The notes below the pieces were generated by a model that was given only the letters and a program-made list of their open reading frames with translations, ran no database searches and was not told the DNA's origin. Positions 23,366 through 33,500 of a DNA stretch of 64,000 nt are shown here, piece by piece. Numbering within the stretch: the stretch's first letter is position 1; each line of letters opens with the position of its first letter. The position numbers and the translations under genes were made by a program. The stretch lies in NCBI RefSeq assembly GCF_034190915.1, contig NW_026947490.1, positions 68,809,494-68,873,493 on the forward strand, written 5' to 3'. This DNA is from Cavia porcellus. Lineage: Eukaryota; Chordata; Mammalia; Rodentia; Caviidae.

Positions 23366-24840
23366 TTATATTCTTTATATGTAGTCCTCTCATTTTTTAA
23401 AAGAGTTGATCTTTTAAGCTAATCAATATGAGGTCCATTATTACCATTTGATTGTAATGTGTTTTATTTATTTGTTGTAATATATGAACCTATTTTTATG
23501 CCTATACCAAAAAGTATCAAAAAATTAGCAATCAATGCTATAAATATTTGCAGATAATAAATATCAATTTCGTAAATAACCAAGAAAATATTCAATATGG
23601 AAAAGACTGGACTTTAGAAAAATATTACTTTAACTCCATTCAGCAAACATTTTATCAAGCATCAACTGGATGCTTTTAGGTCCTGCAGACCTAAAGATGA
23701 TTCGATGCCCTTTGCAGCCCTGCCACTTGCAGACTGGTACAGCCAGTAAGATGCCCAGACACCACCGATTAAATGAGGCACCCAATGAAAGCAGTCCATC
23801 TTGGCAGCATGGACCGGATGACTTTATACATCCTTCATTTCAAATCTACATCACTTCATAAACAGCAGCAGAGTGTTTGACATGCAAAGACTTTGTTCCC
23901 TTCCTGAAATCCACTAGAAGACACTTGCCAGCAGACTGGAGAGCATTTCAAACAGCATGACCTGCACTTGTTTGATGGTGTGGACAGATGGCATCTGAGG
24001 GTACACTTATCTTCCTTGACTCCTTCTCTGGTGTGTTTTCTATCCCTTACAAATCTTTAAGATTAGGTAGTAGATGACTGATCTTAGAGCAGCAGCAATG
24101 GGTGAGGCAGGCTTGACTGCAGGGACCACACGGATATTCTGCGTGGACTGAAACCTTCCCCAAACAGGATGCACAAGAGTCCCTAAGAAGAGAAAGATCA
24201 AACTGGAAGAAAGTTCTGTCCGAGCTAATTCTCATTTCTTTATATTTAATAAGCTAGGTAATAAAAATAGAAAGACTTGCTTTCTCTGCACTGAGTCTGC
24301 TGCCTTTGGGGTATGTTGACCACTGTGCAGCTCTAAGTGGGCTCTCTATGCCTGTGTATATGTCTGTCTGTCCTGGGGAAAGAAGGAAGGGCACAAGTGA
24401 GGGCAAGAGAGGGCAGCAGAGCAGGGAGACACAGGCGTGGAGGGGCCTGGGTGTTCACAGCCAGCGGGCTGCAGACTGCTCGTCTCTGGCCTCCTGGTCT
24501 CGTGCGCCTGCCTCCGAGGCTGCCTTCCTGATCTTGCTCAGCCACATGTCCAGCGGGGCAGCTGGAGGACAGCCTGAGGCCTGGGCCGAAGTAGGGGGAT
24601 CTCGCTTTCCTGTCCACAGTATTCTGCCATCATCATCAGGCTACAGAGCTCCCCGACTTGTCCAGATTTCCCTGGAAACATATCAGCCTCAATTGTCTAC
24701 AGACTACCAACTTCTCCTGTTTCTAAGACATTTCCAGATACTTTCATAAATTCTGTATTTTTCATCTTTGCATTAACCTAACAAAAGCTATTGGGGGGCT
24801 TACTGTAAGACTACAGGGGTGTGTCATGGAACAAGAGTGT
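23360..24840. other. Unassigned sequence
   Basis: AT-rich at first, then GC-richer at 24330-24650, where overlapping frames occur on three reading frames (longest 147 codons, 24306-24749). None has a domain or a biased codon pattern, and I treat them as chance frames. Confidence 0.45.
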
Positions 24841-25030
24841 AATCATTTGTTCAGTCAGTCATTCAGCCACTCAAAAAAACTCACTGAGGGACCAGTATGT
24901 ACCAGATGAAGTGACAGGACCAGGAGACTCAGCAGTGCAGGGTTAGACTGACTCCCTTCTTACAATCCGGTGGGGAAACAGATTGTTCAAGTGTCTTATA
25001 AATTCATGGGCTATTCTGAAGAAAGGCTTA
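24841..25030 (-). repeat. L2 LINE 3' end, antisense
   Basis: 'gttcagtcagtcattcagcc', 'accagtatgtaccagatgaa', 'agcagtgcagggttagactg', 'cttacaatccggtgggg' match the antisense L2 3' order (TTCATTCA, GTGCCAGGCACT, AGCAGTGAAC, CTTACATTCTAGTGGGG). Confidence 0.6.
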
Positions 25031-25271
25031 GGGCATTTTAGAAAGACATAGACTGAAGGTTACAGGGGTCATGGAAAACTTCTTTGCACAGTACAGGTCT
25101 TTACCAGTGAATTCTACCAAGCACTTCAAGTGATTGCCATCTCAGCATGCTTCCAGAAAAGAGAGGAGGAGACAATATTTCTTCTCAACTGGTTTAATGA
25201 AATCAGAAATATCCTGCCATCAAACCTAGATAAAACTTTACAAGATACAGAGAACTTCAGGAACATACTTG

Positions 25272-25724
25272 GTGAGTAGATTAGCAACTCCCTAAGCATG
25301 TCTGTACCCTAGCTCTGACTCTTCTGAACACAGCCTTCCAGGGCAAGAAGAACTTTGTAAGATGTGAGGAAAATGCAGAGGTGGGACACTGTCCGAGGCT
25401 CTCCAGGCAGGACTGGTATCTTTACAAGAGAGATGCAGAAAGAGTCAGAGCTAGAGGAGATGGCAACAAGATACTTAAAGCAGAGAGAAGAGCGGTGTGT
25501 TTGAGGAAGAGAAAGCACCTACAAGATGCAGGAAAATTCCAGAACACTGCTCAGACTCAGAAGGAACCAGCTCAAAAAAAGCTCAGCTGCCACCTTGAGC
25601 ACATTGCACTGAAACCTCCTCGGCCATGTCTGATCTCCAGAACTATAAGAAAATTAATAGGTATTGTTTCAAGCCACTGCATCCAGGGTAATTTGTTACA
25701 GAGGCAACAGGAAACTAATGTAGC
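25272..25724 (+). mobile_element. MLT1-type MaLR LTR
   Basis: 'ctccagaactataagaaaat' followed by 'tgtttcaagccactgcatcc' and 'gtaatttgttacagaggcaa' then AGGAAACTAATGTAGCA is the hallmark 3' end of MLT1-type LTRs. The 'atctttacaagagagatgca' block lies upstream as expected. It interrupts the old L1, which continues on both sides. Confidence 0.85.
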
Positions 25725-26033
25725 ATGATTGTGTGGATCGTCAGCTAAATTTCAGCAAACCAAACCCAGAAATTTGTAAAAAGGATAATATATCATCAAG
25801 TGACATTTATCTCAGGAGCTCAAGATTAGTTTGACATTTTTTTTAAAAAATCAATCAATATAATTAGCCATTTTAACAAATTTAAAAATAAAAGCAACAT
25901 GACCATCTCAAATAGATGAAGAATAAATATTTGCCATAATTCATCTGTAAATGATAAAACATTCTCTGCCAAATGAGACTAAGTTGAAATTTCTTAAATT
26001 TTGCAAAATGCATTTATTAAAATTCTATCCATA

Positions 26034-26122
26034 GGGGCTTTGGATTTAGATCAGTGGCATAAATGCCTGCCTGGCAAATGTGAGGTCATGAGTTCAATCC
26101 TTGGTACCAAAAATAAATAAAT
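26034..26122 (+). mobile_element. ID SINE with perfect 15 bp TSD
   Basis: GGGGCTTTGGATTTAGATCAG start, B-box-like ATGAGTTCAATCC, short A-rich AAATAAATAAAT tail. Flanked by AAAATTCTATCCATA at 26019-26033 and 26123-26137, 15 of 15 identical. Inserted into the ancient L1. Confidence 0.95.
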
Positions 26123-26204
26123 AAAATTCTATCCATAATACCAGACATAGCTATGAAAGAAGAAATACGTTCATTTTAGGAATGGTGTGATGGTGCCCAT
26201 CCTT

Positions 26205-26215
26205 ACCACTTCTAT
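26205..26215. repeat. Left TSD of twin-primed short LINE fragment
   Basis: ACCACTTCTAT, repeated exactly at 26517-26527. Confidence 0.75.
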
Positions 26216-26516
26216 TTTTTTTTTTAATTTTATTTATGGAGAAAAGAAAAAAAAAGCAGAGAAAGGGTACATCTTATTGGATTTTATTATGTACGATAGT
26301 ATAAGCAAAAACCTTTTAAAGACAAGGAGATTATACAGAAACCATTGTTCATTTTCTGTTAGTCGATTCTAAATTCTCTGTAATGCTGTCATTCTCTTAA
26401 ATGGTTTCACATTGTTTTGATATACTTAATGCTACAGTATACGAAGTTGTACTCAAGGATTTCAAGGAAAGAGACAATATGGTAACTACTTTTAGGTCAG
26501 GATTATCTGGTGGTGA
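26216..26516 (-). mobile_element. Short LINE-derived element, 5'-inverted (twin priming)
   Basis: About 26216-26393 is antisense and begins with a T-run and a reversed AATAAA-containing tail whose sequence matches the 3' end of the element at 37557-38598 (shared 'ctgctttttttttcttttct' block). About 26394-26516 is in forward orientation and matches the 5' end of that same element almost base for base (CTTAAATGGTTTCACATTG here, CTTGAATGGTTTTACATTG there). The TSD closes both ends. Middle sequence is missing. Confidence 0.85.
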
Positions 26517-26527
26517 ACCACTTCTAT
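26517..26527. repeat. Right TSD of twin-primed short LINE fragment
   Basis: ACCACTTCTAT, identical to 26205-26215. Confidence 0.75.
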
Positions 26528-27273
26528 ATAATACTGTGCAAAGCCAGCATAACAAAACTAGGAAAAAGTTAATAAAATTGGGGGAGAAAAGAGCAACATA
26601 TTTTTTCATAAGTGGCATGTCTAATTCTAAGGAAGTCATTAACAAAACCAACTGTAACTCACAAGGGGGTTTTTAGCAAAGCTACAAGACGAAGGATCAG
26701 TGTAAAAAGTCAACTGCACTTCATATATTATCAATAAACAATTTAGAATTAGGAAATTAATTAGACTGAAAAATGAAAAAAACATTACTGAGAGAAAACA
26801 AATAAAACAAGTGTAAAGATACATGGAAAGAAACTCTCAGAATTATTACAATCCTAATGGGTTTGTTTTATGAAAATTTTCAAGCTGATTCTAGAAGTTA
26901 TGTAGAAATGCAAAGGACCTACGATAATTAAAACAATTTTGAAAGGAAAACAGTCCATTCAAGTAGAATGGACATATAGATCAATAAAACAATAGATTTT
27001 TCCAAAACTAGACTCAAGCACATAAAGTCAATTAATATCAGGGAAGAAACTAAAACAATTCAAAGGGAGAAACAATGGCCTTCTCAGCAAATGGAGCTGA
27101 AACAACTGGGTATTTATAGGAGAACAAAATGAATTTCAAATTCATTCTCAAAGCATACAAAAGAAATTTAAGATGTACCAAAGACCTAAATGTAAGCACT
27201 TACAAGATAAAATTTTCTGGCAAAACATAAGAAAACATCTTTATGAATTTGGGTTTAAAAAAACATTTTTTTA

Positions 27274-27420
27274 TCCTGGGAGTGGTGGCACATGCCTATA
27301 ATCCCAGCATCCTGGAGAATGAGGCAGGAGGATTGCTGTGAGTACAAAGTCAGCCTGGGCTACATAGTGAGACTCTGTCTCAAAAAAAAAAAAAAAAGAA
27401 AAGAAAAAAAAAAACAAGAA
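27274..27420 (+). mobile_element. B1 SINE with A-rich tail
   Basis: CCTGGGAGTGGTGGCACATG, 'ctataatcccagcatcctgg', 'gaggcaggaggattgctgtg' and 'gagactctgtctcaaaaaaa' in standard order. Long A-rich tail from about 27381, grading into AAAG-type low-complexity sequence up to 27470. Relatively young. Confidence 0.95.
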
Positions 27421-27521
27421 ATAAAGGAAGAAAGCAAGCAAGCAAGAAATAAAGAAAAAGAAAGAAAGAAACATAGATTTTTCAGGACACAGAAACAGCT
27501 TATCAAAAATAAGTTTGATAA

Positions 27522-27534
27522 TTTGATTCACCCT
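27522..27534. repeat. Left TSD of reverse ID SINE
   Basis: TTTGATTCACCCT, repeated exactly at 27664-27676. Confidence 0.88.
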
Positions 27535-27663
27535 GTTTGTTTTTTGTTTGTTTGTTTGTTTTTGTTTTTGTCTTTTTCTTTTTTATCGGTACTGGGAATT
27601 GAACTCACGACCACCTGCTTGCAAGGCAGGTGCTTATGCCGCTGAGCTAAATTCCCAGCCCCT
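27535..27663 (-). mobile_element. ID SINE, young, reverse, with TSD
   Basis: Reverse complement reads GGGGCTGGGAATTTAGCTCAG, then 'cggcataagcacctgccttg', B-box GTGAGTTCAATTCCC, 'agtaccgataaaaaagaaaa', and a long AAAC-type tail at the left. Same young subfamily as 6598 and 9225. TSD on both sides. Confidence 0.95.
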
Positions 27664-27676
27664 TTTGATTCACCCT
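27664..27676. repeat. Right TSD of reverse ID SINE
   Basis: TTTGATTCACCCT, identical to 27522-27534. Confidence 0.88.
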
Positions 27677-28094
27677 TTAAAAGACAATGGTAAACAGCAG
27701 AAAAGCAAGTTATACCCTGAGAAAAAAGTACTTACAAAGCCTTCATCTCATGAAGGACTTCCATCAAAAACTGTAAACATTTACAATTCGGTAAGCAAAA
27801 AGAAAAGTAACCAGAAAGAGACAAAATGGCAAAAGAAGTGAAAAATACTTTACACCCTTAAAGACAGACAAAAGCCTATGCTTAAAAATATGCAACATCA
27901 GTAGTTATTAAGGAAATGCAAATGAAACCTCAATAAGATTCCACAACAGCAAAAACTAAAAATACATATGATATCTCATTGGTGAGGATGCCACAAAATC
28001 AGAATTCTCGTTCTGGGCTACAAAGTATGCAGTTGCTTTGGAGAACCTGACAACATGCTGTTATCACCCAACCTAGAGATCTCCTTTCCTGACA

Positions 28095-30133
28095 GACTGG
28101 AACACTGGACCATCAACCCACACTCAGCATTGTTTCTGTTCCAGTACCATGCCACTTTAATCACTATTGTTTTGTAGTATAGCTTGAAGTCTGGTATTGT
28201 TGTGCCACCTCCTTTACTCTCATCGCCCAAAGTTATATTTGCTCTTCTGGCTCCATATGAATTTTAGGGGATTTTCCTTTAGTTTTGTGAGGTTTGCTGT
28301 TAGCATTTTGATTGGGGTTGTACTGAACCTGTAATAACAGCCTTAGGAGTGTGGACACTTTGACGATATTGGTTTTACCTATTCAGAAACAGGGGGTCTT
28401 TTCATTTTCTAATGTCCTCTTCAACCATCTTCAGAGTGCTGTAGTTTTCTTTGTAGAGGTCTTTCGCTTCCTTAGTTAGGTTAATTCCTAGGCATTTCAT
28501 TTTATTTGAAAGTAATTGTGAATGGTATTGTTTCCAGAATTTCCTTCTTGCCCTATCCATTATTGACAGACCAAAATGCTAGTGATTTTTGTGTGCCAAT
28601 CTTGTTTTTTACTATGTTGTGACATTTGTTATTAATTCTTACGGCTTTTGGTGGGTTCCGTCTTCTGTGTAGAGTATCATGTCATCTACAAATAATGATA
28701 ATCTGAGGTCTTTCTTTCTAAATGGTTCCCCTTTATTTATTCCTCTTGCCTAATTTCTCTAGCTGTTTCAATTACTGTATTGAATAGAAGGGTGATTATA
28801 GACATTCTTGTCTTGTTCCTGATTTTAGGGATGTGCTTTTAGGTTTTGCCCATTTAGCATAATGCTAGCTGTTATGCTTGTTTTCTTCAGGATTTTTGTC
28901 ATGAAGGGGTGTCAGATTTAGTCAAAAGCCTTTCTGCACCTATTAATACAACTGTATGGTTTTTGATCTTGCTTCTGTTTATGTGATGTATTACATTTAT
29001 TGATTTACATATGTTAAACGGTCCTTGCATCACTGGGGTGAAACCTTTTTGATCATGATGAATGATCTTTTTAATGTTGTGCTGCATTCTATTTACTAAT
29101 ATCTTGTTGAAGATTTTTGCATAAACTAAAACTAAAGAAGTTGGTCTATAGTTCTCTGTTTTAATTAGGTCTTTAGTTTTGGGATTAGACTGATAACGAC
29201 TTTGATAAATAAATTTGGGAATACTCCATGTCTTTCAATTTCTTTGAAGTGGGAATATTTTTGATATAACATCATTAAAAGTTTTGTAGAATTCAAGTTA
29301 TTTATTTGGGCCTGCTGTTTTTCCAATGTGAGCATTGTTTGCAATGAGTTTTCTCCTTAGAATTGCATTCATAGTGTCACAGAAGGTTTGTTACATTGTA
29401 TAGTCATTGTCATTAATATCCAGAAATTTTTCAGTTTCTTCTTTGATTTCTTCTGTGACCCATTTATTGTTTGGGAGTGTGTTGCTAATTTTTCCAAAAT
29501 TTATTGTTACTGATTTCTGTGTTAAGTGCACCATGGTCAGAGAGTATGCATGGGATGATTTCAACTGCTTTATATTTACTTCGGTGGGCTTTGTAGACCA
29601 GTGTGTGATCTACTTAGGGGTAACAAAAAGTACCAGGTGCTGCTGTAAAGAATGCATGCTCTGTTGTATAGAGGTGGAATACTCTGTCAATATCAATTAA
29701 GTCCATATGGTCAAGGGTATGGTTCAGCCCTGTGATGTACTTGGTTGTTAACGTTGGTGGTGGTGTTTAGTTGATGTGTCTGGGAAAATGGAGTGTTAAA
29801 ATCCCCTACTATAATTGTAGTAATATTTATTTGATCTTTTAGTTCAGCAGTTTTTGTTTTATAAAGAAAGGTGTTTCAGTATCCAGTGGATATATGTGTA
29901 TTAATGTTATCTCTTCTTGTTGCATTGCTCCTTTAACTAGAATGTAGCAACCTTCTTTGGCTCTTCTTGTTTTTACCTGAAGTCTACCATCTGTTATTAG
30001 AATTGCTACCCCAGGTTTTTTTCAGGTCCTGGCACATGGAATGTTGTTTTCCATCCCTTGTGGTCTAGTCTATGAATAGTTTTTGGGATTAGACGAGTTT
30101 TTAATGGAACAGGTTGTTGGATTCTGAATTTTG
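28095..30133 (-). pseudogene. LINE-1 ORF2 (endonuclease to reverse transcriptase), decayed
   Basis: Reverse-strand L1 ORF2. The left end lies in the late RT region ('ccagtaccatgccactttaa', 'aagtctggtattgttgtgcc'). The catalytic RT block is the antisense of 'ttatttgtagatgacatga' near 28680-28700. Endonuclease-domain sequence runs to 30133 (a 'gttaaaatcccctactataa' block at 29796, antisense to the GDFN-type motif). The frame is broken by many stops. The 3' quarter of the element is absent at the left, where it abuts older L1. A HAL1-like element interrupts it at 30133, and L1 sequence resumes at 32790. Confidence 0.82.
30119..30133. repeat. Left TSD of the ORF1-only LINE
   Basis: GGATTCTGAATTTTG, matching GGATTCTGATTTTTG at 32790-32804 at 14 of 15 positions. 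The duplicated bases are L1 endonuclease-region sequence, so the host L1 was there first. Confidence 0.85.
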
Positions 30134-30915
30134 TTTTTTTTAAATTTTATTTAAAGAAAGACTAAACAAAACAAAAAATAGGTAGAAATAATACATACGT
30201 TCAGAGAAAAAAATAAACAGTAAGAAATCACTAGTTGATGTTTACATATTGTTGTTTTACAAATAGTTGTTCAAGTTATCTCCAAAAATGGAACAAGTGG
30301 GAATTCAAACAGTGAGACCCCCTATTGTTCTGTTCAACTGTCCAACAAAAACATAGTAACATGATTGTCAATTCTATACACTTAAACATGCATGCAGGTA
30401 TCCATATATTATTTATGTTTAGATTAAACAAACTAAAGCAGGTTAAAATCATTCTGAACAAAGAATAATAGTATTGCTAGATTTCACATCATGACCCTCC
30501 ATGATCAGCACTGGGTACTGTAGTGTCTTTTTTTTATTTAATTTAAAGAAAGACTAAACAAAACAGAAAACAGGTAGAAATAATACATAATTTCAAAGAA
30601 AAAAATAAACAGTAAGAAATCACTAGTTGATGATTACAGATTGTCTTCTTACAAATAGTTATTCAAGATACTAAAGTAGAGCTTATAAAGTGGGGATTCA
30701 AACAGTGAGATTGCAACCAGTTCTGTTCAACTATCCAACAAAAACTTAGAAATATGGTTATCAATCCTATACACTTAAATATATATGCAGTTATCCATCT
30801 CTTCAACTATGTTGAGATTGAATAAACCCAAGCAGGCTAATATCACTCTGAACAAAGAATAATACTATTGCTGGGTTTCACATTATGATACTCCAGGATC
30901 AGCACTGGGTATTTT
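30134..30915 (-). repeat. Tandem ~390 bp units in the 3' tail of the ORF1-only LINE
   Basis: The blocks 30134-30525 and 30526-30915 repeat the same landmarks in the same order: 'aaagaaagactaaacaaaac', 'aataaacagtaagaaatcac', 'aattctatacactta'/'aatcctatacactta', 'ctgaacaaagaataata', and 'gatcagcactgggta'. Differences are scattered substitutions and small indels, so the duplication is not recent. The leftmost unit carries the polyadenylation signal. Confidence 0.92.
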
Positions 30916-31181
30916 AGTGTCTCTTTTTCTTCAAAGTATCTGTTCATTTCATCATGTGTCATATGATCAGTTCTCATAAACTTTTTATAGATTCTACACA
31001 TGCATGAGTCTTAACATGTATTTCTGTCCTTTCTATATTAGAGGGAGAAACAAAACAAAGCAAGGCAAAATAAAACATATTCCTATAAACACATGAGAAA
31101 AAATAAACATATAAGACCACTGTACAAATCGTTCTGCCATAGTTCTTGTGTTGTTTCTTGTTATCTCCAATAGAATTGGCT

Positions 31182-32535
31182 ATGTCATCAGACATATATA
31201 ATTGAATATGTCAGTACATAACAATATTAGTAAAAACACAACTTTGTATATAGTATAGAACTTCAAAAACCGACAGTTATCAAACCAGAATGTGTATCGT
31301 TGAGTCTTGCCATCTTCAGTGTAGTTGCCTGTACTCTCAGACTCGATACTATCAATCATATCAGTTTTGAATAAAATCTTCTCTGCCTCATTTCTGGTAG
31401 GCTCTTTTTTTGCCATCAGTTGTCTGCTTATTTTCTTCATTCTGTTTTCTGCTCCTTTCACTGAGGTCTCTGCCACTGCTCCTGGGATCCTAGTACTTTT
31501 CTCTCTCTCTAGAATGCCCTGCAGTATTCTCTGTAGAGTTGGATTGGTGGTTGCAAATTTCCCAAGTTCCTCTTTGTCTTGGAAGCATCTTGTTTCTCCA
31601 TCAATTTCTAGAGATGGTTGAGCAGCGTATATCAATCTGGGATGGTGGTTATTTTCTTTCAGGGCTTGGAATATTTCGCTCCAGTCTCTTCTTGACTTGA
31701 TGGTTTGTGTGAAGAAGTCTGCTGTTATTCTGATGGGCCTTCCTCTGTAGGTTCTGTTTCTTGTCTCTAACAGCTTTTAATATTCTGTTCTTATATTGAA
31801 TTTCTGGGATCTTGATTATTATATGCCTGGGTGTAGCTCTGTTTTGGTTGTGGGTGGCTGGAGTTTTGTATGCCTCATATATCAGAATATCATTTCCTTT
31901 TCCTATGTTTGGGAAGTTTTCTTAATTATTTCTGTGAATAGCCTTTTTAGTTCCTTTGTTTGTATCCCAGCTTCTTCATTTACATTCTTTATTCTCAAGT
32001 TATAGATCCTTTTGTCATCTTCTAGCCTTTGTATTGTTACTGCTAGTTTCCTTGTTATTTTTAAAAAGTTTTCCCTTTCATTCTCCCCTACTGCAAAATT
32101 GTCCTCCAGTTTGGATAATCTATCCTTAGTTTCTTTCAAGCTGATTTGCCATCTTTCCATAGAGTTTTTAATTTCCTTGTGATCTCTTTGAATCTGCTTC
32201 ATATATTCTATATTTTTTTTATATTCTTCACCAAATGGTTCTCTCCTGTGTTTGAGTTCTTCCCTTCTTCCGTCTGTGTCTGCTTGAGGAGTGCTTAGTA
32301 TCTCTTTTATTAATCTTCTTATATTTTGCTTTATTTGGCTAAATATCTCACTTTTGAACTCATCTATGAGGCCCCAAATATATCTCTTTATGTTCACTGA
32401 TGCTGTGTCTGATATTGCATGTTTACTGTTCTCATTTTCTTTTGTATTTACCTGTCCTGGGTCAATGTTCTCAGGGTTGGGGCCCGGGGACTTTTTGTTG
32501 TTGCTTCCTCTTCCCATCTTTTTTACTTCTTCCAA
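31182..32535 (-). pseudogene. LINE ORF1 protein (ORF1p-like), frameshifted
   Basis: Start codon at 32535. The first intact frame is 210 residues to 31903: a lysine-rich N-terminus, a heptad coiled coil at about residues 105-175 (contains MERWQISLKETKDRLSKLED), then the start of the RRM-type RNA-binding domain (RIYNLRIKNV, about 176-185). A frameshift near 31903 breaks it. The C-terminal domain continues in other frames (ATPRHIIIKI near 31820; a second open frame of 151 codons, 31180-31635, begins IYAAQPSLEIDGE). ORF1p binds the element's own RNA as a trimer and is a nucleic acid chaperone. In an intact copy the product would act in cis with borrowed L1 ORF2p. The last frame runs well past the usual ORF1p end into 3' sequence. 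Confidence 0.85.
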
Positions 32536-32789
32536 GAGGCTTCAGTTTCTTTCTTTGTTGGTTACAGTTCTTCTGAAGCACACTGGCTAGATGACCCTTC
32601 ACACTGCAGTGTGCTAGTGAGTTGCAGACAGGGACAGTGTATGCTGGCCCCTCCCCTCCAGATCAGTCAGGCTGCTGTGGCCTGCACTACTGTATTACTT
32701 TGTGCTGTCTCCCTCTGGACCAGCCAAACCTCTGAGGCCACACTGGGCCAGTGTGGTTAGTGTGTGCCACCACTGCAGGGACTTGACCT

Positions 32790-32804
32790 GGATTCTGATT
32801 TTTG
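32790..32804. repeat. Right TSD of the ORF1-only LINE
   Basis: GGATTCTGATTTTTG, partner of 30119-30133. Confidence 0.85.
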
Positions 32805-33500
32805 ATCCATCTATTTTTGAAGAATTGCTTTGCTGGATAAGTTAATCAGGGTTGAAAGTTACTTGCTCTTAGGGCTTGAAATGTTCCAAGCTCTTTTGTC
32901 CTTGGGGGTTTGTGCTGAGAAGTCTGCTACGATACTGCATGGTTTACCTTTATATGTCAGTTTTGTTTTTCTTTGCCTGCATTTAAGATTTGGGATTTTT
33001 TCTTTTATTATTTCTTTTTTTCTGTATACCTGTGAATTTAATGAAGATGTGCCTTGATGAATTTTCCTTTCATCACAATTGTTTGGAGTTCTATAAGCAT
33101 CACACACTTGTATTTTAAATTTTTTTCTCATATTTGGGGAGATTTCTTCCATAATTTTTGTAGGCATGTTCGTGACTCCATCTGCACAGTCTTCCAGATT
33201 TTCACTAACTCTGATTAGACTTAGATTGTTTTTCCTGTTGTCCGGCAGCAGGTGCTGAGCATTTTCTCTTGTGCTCTTATTTGCTTTTGGTCTTCTTTGA
33301 GCTCTTTCTCATAGTTCACTACAATATCAGACACTCCGTCTTCATATTCATCATTTCTGGAATATATACATTCTATACTGCTTTTTAAATTTAAGGTATT
33401 TCTATCTGACATCTGTTTGAGGATTCCATATCCTTACTGAATCTGTCATTCAAATTTCGGATTATTTTGGTTAGCTTGTCCAGGTTTTTTTTAACCTCTT
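32790..33500 (-). pseudogene. LINE-1 ORF1 remnant of the host L1, with ORF1-to-ORF2 deletion
   Basis: Minus-strand open pieces contain ORF1p C-terminal-domain words: MPTKIMEEISPN and DAYRTPN near 33100-33167 and 'TYKGKPCSIVADFSAQT' near 32900-32960. Sequence right of about 33200 reads as the coiled-coil part. At about 32815-32825 the ORF1 sequence stops within its C-terminal domain and runs straight into ORF2 endonuclease sequence, across a shared AGATGGA. The ORF1 tail, intergenic spacer and first ORF2 codons are missing. Confidence 0.75.

Larger units (their letters stand above)
25085..28094 (+). mobile_element. Ancient LINE-1 ORF2 (L1M-like), interrupted several times
   Basis: Parts at 25085-25271, 25727-26018, 26138-26204, 26528-27273, 27421-27521 and 27677-28094 follow the ORF2 order of old mammalian L1: 'ccagtgaattctaccaagca', then 'aaaaaggataatatatcatc', the mid-ORF2 stretch at 26600-27250, and 'gttattaaggaaatgcaaat' at 27906. 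Insertions account for the gaps (MLT1-type LTR, ID, twin-primed LINE fragment, B1, ID). No reading frame survives. Confidence 0.78.
30134..32789 (-). mobile_element. ORF1-only LINE (HAL1-like), apparently full length
   Basis: 2,656 bp bracketed by a 15 bp TSD. On the minus strand: a ~250 bp GC-richer 5' UTR (32536-32789), a degraded ORF1 (about 31182-32535), then about 1.05 kb of AT-rich 3' sequence with two tandem ~390 bp units (30134-30525 and 30526-30915) and a short A-tail preceded by AAATAAAAT. There is no ORF2, endonuclease or RT anywhere between the TSDs. HAL1 ('half-L1') elements, known in several mammals, have this architecture. It must have been mobilised by L1 ORF2 protein. I cannot name the subfamily. 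Confidence 0.82.

Noticed and set aside
24306..24749. 147-codon frame
   Set aside because: Three frames are open together in a GC-rich patch; no domain or splice context.
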